This document shows positions 1-4,948 of a DNA stretch of 5,567 nucleotides, in pieces. This DNA is from Thermoplasmata archaeon (GTDB taxonomy: Archaea > Thermoplasmatota > Thermoplasmata > Lutacidiplasmatales > UBA184), in NCBI GenBank assembly GCA_030044105.1, contig JASHWL010000060.1, positions 1-5,567 of the forward strand. Direction: 5' to 3'. Within the stretch, counting starts at the first letter, position 1. The number at the start of each line of letters is the position of its first letter. A program made the position numbers and the translations under genes. Under the pieces are notes generated by a model. The model made no database searches. It had not been told where the DNA came from and worked only from the letters and a program-made list of their open reading frames with translations.

Positions 1-101
1 GGGAGGTCGAACTCCACGCGGCCGGACCACCGGAGCCCGGCGAAATCGACGTCGAGGTCGAGACGGTACTCGGGGACGTTCGGAGGATCCCCGGATTCCA
101 C
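1..101 (-). CDS. Probable M1 family aminopeptidase, N-terminal fragment (runs off the left edge)
   Basis: Only the first 33 codons are present. Translated on the minus strand from a GTG at 101-99, the peptide begins VESGDPPNVPEYRL and continues LDLDVDFAGLRWSGRVEF. This pattern of a Tyr-x-Leu-x-Leu-x-Val-Asp strand followed by a Gly-Arg-Val-Glu strand resembles the start of the beta-sheet domain of M1 zinc aminopeptidases, including the tricorn-interacting factors F2/F3 of Thermoplasma, which trim peptides in the cytosol. The GTG start is supported by a GGAGG Shine-Dalgarno motif on the minus strand about 7 nt upstream (within 109-113). The catalytic HExxH region lies outside the window, so the family call rests on a short N-terminus. 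The gene diverges from the 5S rRNA gene. The reading frame stays open upstream of the GTG, so a longer start is possible but unsupported. Confidence 0.55.
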   Translation of the reverse strand, partial: MESGDPPNVPEYRLDLDVDFAGLRWSGRVEFDL

Positions 102-179
102 GATGGCCCCTCCACCCCGACGGCGTGCTACGGCGCGCGCAGCGACATGAGCCTTTGGCCCCGCGCCGGACGTCCCGCG

Positions 180-193
180 CGGCCGCGCGGCCG
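180..193. repeat. 14-bp GC-only perfect palindrome upstream of the 5S promoter
   Basis: CGGCCGCGCGGCCG reads the same on both strands and ends 6 bp before the GGTTAAATAGC box of the 5S promoter. It could be a protein-binding site for 5S or for the divergent peptidase gene. In DNA this GC-rich, palindromes made only of G and C arise easily, so its function is doubtful. Confidence 0.35.
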
Positions 194-199
194 AAGCAA

Positions 200-210
200 G
201 GTTAAATAGC
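200..210 (+). promoter_or_regulatory. Archaeal TATA box of the 5S rRNA gene
   Basis: GGTTAAATAGC is an AT-rich island in very GC-rich DNA, preceded by purine-rich GAAGCAAG, which fits a TFB recognition element. The centre of TTAAATA (205) is 26 bp before the 5' end of the 5S helix (231), the standard archaeal TATA-to-start spacing. A nearly identical box (GGTCAAATAGG) lies before the transketolase gene. Read on the minus strand the core is TATTTAA, so it could also serve the divergent peptidase gene, giving that gene a leader of roughly 80 nt. Confidence 0.8.
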
Positions 211-230
211 GAGCCCCTGTCGGAGTCGCT

Positions 231-353
231 GGCTGACGGCCAAAGCGGCGGGGAAACACCCGGTCCCATTCCGAACCCGGCAGTTAAGCCCGCTGGCGTT
301 CCGCGCGGTACTGAAGTGCGCGAGCCTACGGGAAACGCGGAAAGCTGTCAGCC
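231..353 (+). rRNA. rrf: 5S ribosomal RNA
   Basis: The segment contains the universal 5S core CCCATTCCGAACCCGG followed by AGTTAAGCCCGC, and an archaeal-style 3' half (GGTACTG, then TACGGGAAACGCGG). The ends form an uninterrupted 10-bp helix I: GGCTGACGGC at 231-240 pairs with GCTGTCAGCC at 344-353, with one G-U pair. The total of 123 nt is normal for 5S rRNA. Its GGGAAACACC and ACGGGAA segments resemble Thermoplasma 5S as I recall it. The gene stands alone with its own TATA box and no other rRNA or tRNA beside it, consistent with the scattered rRNA genes of Thermoplasmata. Its 3' strand overlaps the stop codon of the convergent DUF1697 gene. No T-run terminator follows, only the pyrimidine tract CCTCCTCCTCTC at 352-363. 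Confidence 0.95.
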
Positions 354-923
354 TCCTCCTCTCGGCGAGCGGGCGGGCCCGGCGGCGAGCGCGGCCAGTC
401 GCCCGACCGTGTTCCAGTTGCGACCGGTCCCGCGGGTCCCCAGGGCCCGCTCGATCCGCGGCAAGGTCAGCCGGGAGCGTCCGATCCCGGCCGGGTACGT
501 GACGTAGGCCGTGGTCCCGTCGACCCGGGCCTCCTCCGGCGCCGGGAGCCCGGCGACGAACGCCTCCGCGGCGCTCGGGGCGGGGGCGTCCTTCAGGAAC
601 ACCAGGAGCAGGTGCGCCGGATCGGTCCGCGCGAACGCGGGGAACGGGTTCGCGGCGCGGACCGCCGCGAGCGCGGCTCCGTCGCGCACCAGGAACTCGA
701 GCACGAGCCCGAGCGCCGGCCCGCAGCTGGCCTCCAAGCGCCGCTCGACGCGCTGGGCGTCCGGCTCGTCGGACCGGAACACGACATTGCCGGAGTTGAG
801 GACGGTGCGAGCCTCGGAGAAGCCCGCTCCCTCGACCGCGCGACGGAGGTCCGGCATCGCGACCGCCCGGCCGCCGACGTTGACGGCGCGCAGGAACCCG
901 ACATAGGTCGTGCCGGGACCCAT
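348..923 (-). CDS. DUF1697 family protein
   Basis: This 191-residue protein has the full DUF1697 pattern: YVGFLRAVNVGG at 7-18, MPDLRRAVEGAGF at 23-35, the NSGNVVF motif at 43-49, YVTYPAGIGRSRLT at 140-153, and the terminal GRNWNTV at 167-173. The length is usual for the family, which is mostly known from bacteria and has no established biochemical function. The ATG at 923 was chosen because family members begin just before the LRxxNVGG motif. The frame stays open further upstream, but that part has no family similarity and lies antisense within the next gene. No Shine-Dalgarno motif precedes the ATG. A weak TATA-like ATTATCC centred 26 bp upstream suggests a leaderless mRNA. The TGA stop (350-348) sits in the helix I strand of the convergent 5S gene. 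A bacterial origin by transfer is possible, but base composition gives no sign of it. Confidence 0.88.
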   Translation of the reverse strand: MGPGTTYVGFLRAVNVGGRAVAMPDLRRAVEGAGFSEARTVLNSGNVVFRSDEPDAQRVERRLEASCGPALGLVLEFLVRDGAALAAVRAANPFPAFARTDPAHLLLVFLKDAPAPSAAEAFVAGLPAPEEARVDGTTAYVTYPAGIGRSRLTLPRIERALGTRGTGRNWNTVGRLAALAAGPARSPRGGG

Positions 924-945
924 GCGGGGCGGAGGAGCGGCGCGC

Positions 946-952
946 GGATAAT
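946..952 (-). promoter_or_regulatory. Weak TATA-like box for the DUF1697 gene
   Basis: On the minus strand ATTATCC is centred near 949, 26 bp before the ATG at 923, as expected for a leaderless archaeal transcript. It lies in the 47-bp gap behind the glycosyltransferase gene. The match to TTAAATA is poor, so the gene could instead be read through from the operon upstream. Confidence 0.4.
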
Positions 953-970
953 CCCCCGGCGCCGGCCCGT

Positions 971-2128
971 CTAGGTCGGGGTCGCCGTCGGGATCGGCGC
1001 GGGCGAGCTCTCGCGGGCCGGCCGCTCCTTCGGGATGAAGTCCCCCAGCGAGGGGGTCGAGACGAGCGCGTACCACGGAGCGAGGACGTCGACGAAGGCG
1101 CCCACGATCCCGTACAGCACGAACCGGGGGATCGAGATCCGCATCGGGAGATACTCCCGGTGCATCCGGTATCCCTCCACGTAGCCGGTGATCATCGAGA
1201 TCCAGATGAACCCCGTGAACGCTCCGGTGACCAGGAGCAGCGGGCCGTAGCGGAGCTCGAGCCCGGCGAGCAGCACCAGCACCGAGGGGAGCGCGGAGAA
1301 CCACGACATCGCCGAGTACAGCAGGGTGAGCTTGCGCTTCGGCGGGAGCGCGCTCGTGTGGCGCAGCGCGTGCAGCACGCCGTGCATCCAGCGGCGGCGC
1401 TGCCGCAGCTGGTCGCCGAGCGAGAACGCGCCCTTCTCGTAGGCGAACCCCTTGAGGACCCCGAAGACGGCGCCGTACTTCCGGCGGACCCGGATCTCGA
1501 AGGTCAGGTCCTCCGCCGGCTCGTAGCCGATCGAGTCCCAGCCGACGTCGTCCTCAAGGTCCGCGCGCACCAGGATGTGCGAACCGTGGACCCCTGAGGT
1601 CGGGTTGCCCGGCATCGTCATCGAGTCGAGGACGCGGTAGTCGTCGTAGGAGCGCGTGAGCTCCTGGATGTGGCTCGGGGTGCCCGCCCAGTCGATGGGG
1701 TAGAGGATGATCCCGACGCCGACGGCGAAGCGTCCGTCGTCGAGGAACTCGGAGATCCCGAGCACGGTGTCCTCGCCGACGCAGGTCTCCTCGTCCTGGT
1801 GGTACACCCAGGTCCCGTCGTCCGAGATCCCGAGCGCCTGGCGCTGCTCGACCGCGTACTGCAGCGCCCGGGCCTTGCCCCGCGCCCCGAGCGGCGTCGT
1901 GTACTCCGACGGCACGATCAGGAGCCGGCAGCCCTCGGCCTTGAGCTGGTCGTAGAGGGCCGGGTTCGTCGCGTAACCGGTCGGCTCGATCACGAGCCAG
2001 ACCTGGCCCCGGAAGGCGAGGTTCGGGGTGCGCCGCAGCCAGTAGAGCACCGACCGGGCGCTGTCCGCCAGCGCGTGCGGGTTCTTCCCGATCGCCGTGA
2101 TCTGGAAGAGCACCGAGGGGAACCTCAT
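971..2128 (-). CDS. Egghead-like family 2 glycosyltransferase (probable membrane beta-mannosyl/glycosyltransferase)
   Basis: This 385-residue protein has an inverting GT-A glycosyltransferase domain followed by membrane helices. Visible motifs are VPSEYTTPLGARGKARALQY (72-91), the metal and sugar-nucleotide site VYHQDEET (108-115), the probable catalytic acid pair ED (206-207) in EPAEDLTFEIRV, and QRRRW (243-247), the Q-x-x-R-W signature of processive-type GT2 enzymes. Likely membrane helices are at about 267-290, 296-316 and 333-355, with a short polar tail. Order and spacing match Drosophila Egghead, a beta-1,4-mannosyltransferase acting on glucosylceramide, including the KARALQY, DEET, AED, YEK and QxRxRW blocks as I recall them. 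Donor and acceptor here are unknown; a lipid-linked sugar acceptor at the cytoplasmic face is an inference. Unlike Egghead, it starts directly at the catalytic domain. The ATG overlaps the TGA of the upstream gene by 4 bp (ATGA), which fixes the start and implies translational coupling. Confidence 0.85.
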   Translation of the reverse strand: MRFPSVLFQITAIGKNPHALADSARSVLYWLRRTPNLAFRGQVWLVIEPTGYATNPALYDQLKAEGCRLLIVPSEYTTPLGARGKARALQYAVEQRQALGISDDGTWVYHQDEETCVGEDTVLGISEFLDDGRFAVGVGIILYPIDWAGTPSHIQELTRSYDDYRVLDSMTMPGNPTSGVHGSHILVRADLEDDVGWDSIGYEPAEDLTFEIRVRRKYGAVFGVLKGFAYEKGAFSLGDQLRQRRRWMHGVLHALRHTSALPPKRKLTLLYSAMSWFSALPSVLVLLAGLELRYGPLLLVTGAFTGFIWISMITGYVEGYRMHREYLPMRISIPRFVLYGIVGAFVDVLAPWYALVSTPSLGDFIPKERPARESSPAPIPTATPT

Positions 2129-3027
2129 GTTCCCCCGGCGAGGTCGAGGCTGTTCTGCGCCACGATCCGCTGGGTGGCCCGGAAGGAGACGACGAAGAAC
2201 GGCACCGGGATCAGCCAGACCACGGGGAGGACGGCGAGCCAGAGCGGCGGCGTCGCCTCGCGGGCCAGGACCGTGAAGGTGAGCAGCGCGCCGCTGATCA
2301 CGACCGCGAGCCCGATCGTCCACGCGGCGATCGCCCGCCGGCGCATCCGGACGGAGCCGATCGTCTTCCGGTAGCGGTCGGCCGTGAACTGGCTGTACGG
2401 CGCATCGACCGGGGTCTCGCGCGAGGCGGCCCGCGCCGCGAGCGTCTCCGACGCGGAGATCAGGGGCCCACGCGCCGCGACACCGGTCGACGCTCCTTCG
2501 GCGCGCGCGCGGAGGTACTCGATCTCCTGCGCGGCCTCCTCCATCTCCTGGCCGAGCCGGTCCGCCGCGACCTGCAGGTCGCGCCACTGGCCGTCGATGG
2601 CGCGGAGGCCGGCGCCGAGGTGGACGAGCGAGGCGCTCGCGAGGCCGAGCCGCTCCTCAAGGTAGGGGCTGAACTCCGCGTCGACGGGGACCGCGTCCTC
2701 GGAGTACGGCGCCGCGGACGCCGCCGAGCTCCGCGCCGGCGCGGGCGCCGCGGGCGATGGGTCGCCGCGTCGCGGTTTGAGATCCGCGTCCATCCGATCC
2801 AGCTCGCGGAGGACCCGCTCGGGGTCGTTCCAGTCCGCGCGATTCGATGGGTCGGCCGTCGGGGCCCCGTCACCCGAGTCCATCGGGGACGGAGACGCCT
2901 TCGCGTCGGTCCCCGCGACCGGATCCGCCCCGGCGGGGTCCATCGACTCGGGAGCGGTCGACGGCGTCTCCCCAGGCGCTACCGGTGGCGACGCCGGGCC
3001 GCCCGCTGTGCGGCGTCGCCCGAACAC
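2125..3027 (-). CDS. Coiled-coil membrane protein with two C-terminal helices, coupled to the glycosyltransferase
   Basis: I do not recognise a family for this 300-residue protein. Residues 8-110 are a low-complexity Pro/Ala/Ser/Asp-rich segment, probably disordered. Residues about 120-178 look helical and amphipathic, likely a coiled coil (LEERLGLASASLVHLGAGLR, then DRLGQEMEEAAQEIEYLRAR). Two membrane helices follow at about 232-255 and 261-282, with RMRRR at 227-231 as a cytoplasmic positive anchor, so both termini are probably cytoplasmic. The GTG start at 3027 was chosen because a clear TATA box lies about 29 bp upstream and no Shine-Dalgarno motif is seen, fitting a leaderless mRNA. An ATG at 2943 (residue 29) is the alternative. 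The stop overlaps the glycosyltransferase ATG by 4 bp, so the two are probably made together. I infer a membrane partner or scaffold for that enzyme. The gene being real is much surer than its role. Confidence 0.75.
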   Translation of the reverse strand: MFGRRRTAGGPASPPVAPGETPSTAPESMDPAGADPVAGTDAKASPSPMDSGDGAPTADPSNRADWNDPERVLRELDRMDADLKPRRGDPSPAAPAPARSSAASAAPYSEDAVPVDAEFSPYLEERLGLASASLVHLGAGLRAIDGQWRDLQVAADRLGQEMEEAAQEIEYLRARAEGASTGVAARGPLISASETLAARAASRETPVDAPYSQFTADRYRKTIGSVRMRRRAIAAWTIGLAVVISGALLTFTVLAREATPPLWLAVLPVVWLIPVPFFVVSFRATQRIVAQNSLDLAGGT

Positions 3028-3052
3028 TGGAGTGAGGTCGCGAGTTCGCCCG

Positions 3053-3060
3053 CTTAAATG
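3053..3060 (-). promoter_or_regulatory. TATA box of the membrane protein/glycosyltransferase operon
   Basis: On the minus strand CATTTAAG, preceded by CCCAAA as a possible TFB element, is centred about 29 bp before the GTG at 3027, the same distance as seen before the transketolase gene. On the plus strand the core reads CTTAAATG, but the endonuclease IV start is about 80 bp away, so it more likely serves the minus strand. Confidence 0.65.
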
Positions 3061-3094
3061 TTTGGGCCCGCGCGAGACCGGATCGGGCGCGACC

Positions 3095-3106
3095 CGCATG
3101 CATGCG
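3095..3106. promoter_or_regulatory. Perfect 12-bp palindrome CGCATGCATGCG between divergent genes (possible operator)
   Basis: CGCATGCATGCG is a perfect inverted repeat in the 111-bp gap between the minus-strand operon and endonuclease IV. It directly abuts a weak TATA-like GTATCC (3106-3111) about 30 bp before the ATG at 3139, where a bound dimer would block TFB/TBP on the endonuclease side. It is not GC-only, which makes it less likely to be a composition artefact. No regulator gene is in view. Confidence 0.4.
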
Positions 3107-3138
3107 TATCCGGTCGTCGAGGCTAAACGGCGCGCTCC

Positions 3139-4068
3139 ATGGCCCCGGGGATGTTCCTCGGGGCCCACATCGGAATCTCAGCGGGCCTCGTGGAGGCCGT
3201 CACCGAGCTCCGATCGATCGGGGGCGACGCGCTCCAGATCTTCTCGAAGAGCCCGCAGATGTGGGCGGGCCCGCCGATCGCGCCCGAGGCGGCCGCGGCG
3301 TTCCGCGCGGCCGTGCGGGACCAGAGGGTCCGCGCGACCGCGGTCCACCACGGCTACCTCATCAACCTCGCGAGCCCGAAGAAGGCCAGCCTCGCGCGAT
3401 CGCGCCGGGCGTTCTGGGACGAGATCGGGCGCGCCGAACTGCTCGGCGTGGACGGGCTCGTCTTCCATCCGGGCGCCCGGCTCGACTCGACGGTCGAGGC
3501 GGGGCTCGCCGCGATCACGGAGAGCGTCAACGGCGCCCTGCGGAAGTTCCCGGAGGGCAAGGTCCGGCTGCTGCTCGAGAACGCGGCGGGCCAGGGCACG
3601 ACGCTCTGCTCCCGCTTCGAGGAGCTGCAGCAGATCCTCGCGGGGGTCGAGGCGCCGGCCCGGGTCGGGGTCACGCTCGATACCTGCCATCTCTTCGCGG
3701 CGGGATTCGACTTCCGCACGGAGACCGCCTACGGCGAGCTCCTCGACCGGATCCGGTCGACGATCGGCCTCGACGCGGTCCGCGCCTTCCACCTCAACGA
3801 CGCGAAGGAGGACCTCGGCTCGCGCATCGACCGGCACGCCAACATCGGCCACGGCCAGATCGGGGCGGCCGGGTTCCAGCCCCTGCTCCGCGACGCCCGG
3901 TGGGACGCGACCCCCGGCTACCTCGAGACCCCGCTCGACGACCACGGCTACGCCCGGTACGCCGAGGACCTGGCGACCCTCCGCGCGCAGATCGGACCGG
4001 TGCCCGCGAGCGCCGGGGCCGCGCCACGACGCCCGCGAGCGAAGCCTCCCGCCTCAACGGTCAAATAG
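3139..4068 (+). CDS. nfo: Endonuclease IV (AP endonuclease, Nfo/Apn1 family)
   Basis: This 309-residue TIM-barrel enzyme cuts DNA 5' to abasic sites in base excision repair. Family landmarks run in order: LGAHIGISAGL at the start, VHHGYLINLASP (69-80), FHPGA (109-113), LLENAAGQGT (145-154), TLDTCHLFAAGFD (179-191), FHLNDAK (217-223), DRHANIGHG (231-239) and YLETP (261-265). All nine metal ligands known for E. coli Nfo have counterparts: H71, H110, E147, D181, H184, H218, D231, H233 and E263. The usual fold ends near residue 286. The last 23 residues are a Pro/Ala/Arg-rich basic tail outside the family core. The ATG at 3139 lies about 30 bp after a weak GTATCC box. The in-frame ATG at 3151 (MFLGAH) matches the family N-terminus better and has a CTAAAC box 26 bp upstream, so the true start may be there. 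The end of the gene contains the transketolase promoter. Confidence 0.96.
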   Translation: MAPGMFLGAHIGISAGLVEAVTELRSIGGDALQIFSKSPQMWAGPPIAPEAAAAFRAAVRDQRVRATAVHHGYLINLASPKKASLARSRRAFWDEIGRAELLGVDGLVFHPGARLDSTVEAGLAAITESVNGALRKFPEGKVRLLLENAAGQGTTLCSRFEELQQILAGVEAPARVGVTLDTCHLFAAGFDFRTETAYGELLDRIRSTIGLDAVRAFHLNDAKEDLGSRIDRHANIGHGQIGAAGFQPLLRDARWDATPGYLETPLDDHGYARYAEDLATLRAQIGPVPASAGAAPRRPRAKPPASTVK

Positions 4069-4069
4069 G
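4059..4069 (+). promoter_or_regulatory. TATA box of the transketolase operon, inside the end of the endonuclease IV gene
   Basis: GGTCAAATAGG matches the 5S box GGTTAAATAGC at 9 of 11 positions. Its centre (4064) is 30 bp before the ATG at 4094, so transcription should begin within a few bases of the start codon. The TATA core supplies the last two codons and the TAG stop of the upstream gene. Confidence 0.65.
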
Positions 4070-4093
4070 CTGGCCCACCTCGCGCGGCCCTGC

Positions 4094-4948
4094 ATGGGGG
4101 AGGCCGTCCCCGCCGACCGGATCTCCTCCCTGGAGTCGCAGGCGCTCGAGATCCGGCGCGACGTCGTCCGGATGACCTACTGGGCGGGCAGTGGCCATCC
4201 CGGAGGCAGCCTGTCCGTCGCCGATCTGCTGGCGGTGCTCGTCGGCGACGAGCTGCGCATCGACCCCGCGCGCCCGGAGGCGCCGGAGCGCGACCGCCTG
4301 GTCCTCTCGAAAGGGCACGCCGCCCCGGCGCTGTACGCCGCGCTCGCGCTCCGGGGGTTCCTGCCCCGCGGGGAGCTCCGCTCCTTCCGCCAGCTCGGGA
4401 GCCGCCTGCAGGGCCATGTCGATCGGGGCACGCTCCCCGGGGTCGATGCCTCGACTGGCGGCCTGGGCCAGGGGGTCGGGGTCGCGGTGGGGATGGCGCT
4501 CGACGCGCGCCTGAGCGCCCGGCCGAGCCGGGTCTACGCGGTGCTGGGGGACGGAGAGTGCCAGGCCGGCACCGCCTGGGAGGCCCTGATGGCGGGGGGC
4601 CACTACGCGCTCGGGAACCTGGTCGTCCTGCTCGATCGGAACGGCTACGAGTCCGACGGGGCGACGGAGGCGATCCTGGGCATCGAGCCGATCGCGGAGA
4701 AGTTCCGCGCGTTCCGCTACCACACCCTCGAGATCGACGGGCATGATGTCCGCCAGATCCTCCGCGCGCTCGCCACCGCCAAGGAGACGACGAGCGGACC
4801 GACCGCGATCGTCGCCCGGACCGTGACCGGGAAGGGCGTCTCGTTCATGGAGAACGACCACACCTGGCAGGCCCGGGCGCCCTCGCGGGCGGAGGCCGAG
4901 CGAGCGCTCGCGGAGCTCGGGGCCACGGGGGCGGAGGCAGGTCTGTGA
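4094..4948 (+). CDS. tkt: Transketolase, N-terminal (ThDP diphosphate-binding) subunit
   Basis: This 284-residue protein is the N-terminal half of a split transketolase, which moves two-carbon ketol units between sugar phosphates in the non-oxidative pentose phosphate pathway. Visible family motifs are SGHPGGSLS (33-41), LSKGHAAPALYAAL (71-84), QGHVD (106-110), STGGLGQG (120-127), the diphosphate/Mg motif GDGE (152-155) through N183, and GKGVSFMEND (246-255). The counterparts of yeast H30, H69, H103, D157, E167 and N187 appear to be H35, H75, H108, D153, E163 and N183. Two usual residues differ: the Glu in the GDGxxQEG motif is Ala158, and the His of the usual WHG near the end is Gln259. The ATG at 4094 has no Shine-Dalgarno motif and lies 30 bp after a good TATA box, so the mRNA is probably leaderless. 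The frame stays open far upstream, antisense or shadow to other genes, with no transketolase similarity there. It overlaps the partner gene by 4 bp. Confidence 0.93.
   Translation: MGEAVPADRISSLESQALEIRRDVVRMTYWAGSGHPGGSLSVADLLAVLVGDELRIDPARPEAPERDRLVLSKGHAAPALYAALALRGFLPRGELRSFRQLGSRLQGHVDRGTLPGVDASTGGLGQGVGVAVGMALDARLSARPSRVYAVLGDGECQAGTAWEALMAGGHYALGNLVVLLDRNGYESDGATEAILGIEPIAEKFRAFRYHTLEIDGHDVRQILRALATAKETTSGPTAIVARTVTGKGVSFMENDHTWQARAPSRAEAERALAELGATGAEAGL
4933..4937 (+). promoter_or_regulatory. Shine-Dalgarno site for the transketolase C-terminal subunit
   Basis: GGAGG lies 7 nt before the GTG at 4945, inside the last codons of the N-terminal subunit gene. It decides the GTG start. It contrasts with the first genes of the transcription units, which have no such motif and seem leaderless. 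Confidence 0.7.

Noticed and set aside
352..363. Pyrimidine tract CCTCCTCCTCTC as a 5S terminator
   Set aside because: Archaeal terminators are T-runs and this tract has only isolated Ts. It is better explained as the antisense of the Arg-Gly-Gly-Gly codons of the DUF1697 gene, though a weak role cannot be excluded.
316..507. 63-codon plus-strand frame beginning inside the 5S gene
   Set aside because: It starts within rRNA and runs antisense to DUF1697; nothing supports translation.
924..1304. In-frame upstream extension of the DUF1697 gene giving a 318-residue protein
   Set aside because: The extension is an Arg/Pro/Asp-rich shadow of the glycosyltransferase gene in another frame, with no family similarity. 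DUF1697 begins at the 923 ATG.
1160..2374. Plus-strand open frames across the glycosyltransferase gene
   Set aside because: These are antisense shadows with compositional bias (Arg, Glu, Pro, Val), no motifs, and no promoter or Shine-Dalgarno site.
2129..2587. In-frame upstream extension of the glycosyltransferase to 538 residues
   Set aside because: It overlaps the coiled-coil membrane protein gene, is low-complexity, and would discard the clean ATGA overlap start.
3178..3945. Minus-strand 255-codon open frame across endonuclease IV
   Set aside because: It is the antisense shadow of a gene with all nine metal ligands intact, and its translation is Arg/Glu/Asp/Leu-biased with no recognisable motif.
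2777..4093. Long open frame in phase with the transketolase gene, continuous from 2777 to 4948
   Set aside because: Upstream of 4094 the translation is Arg/Ser-rich low-complexity sequence, antisense to the membrane protein gene or out of frame with endonuclease IV. Lack of stops is expected in such GC-rich DNA.
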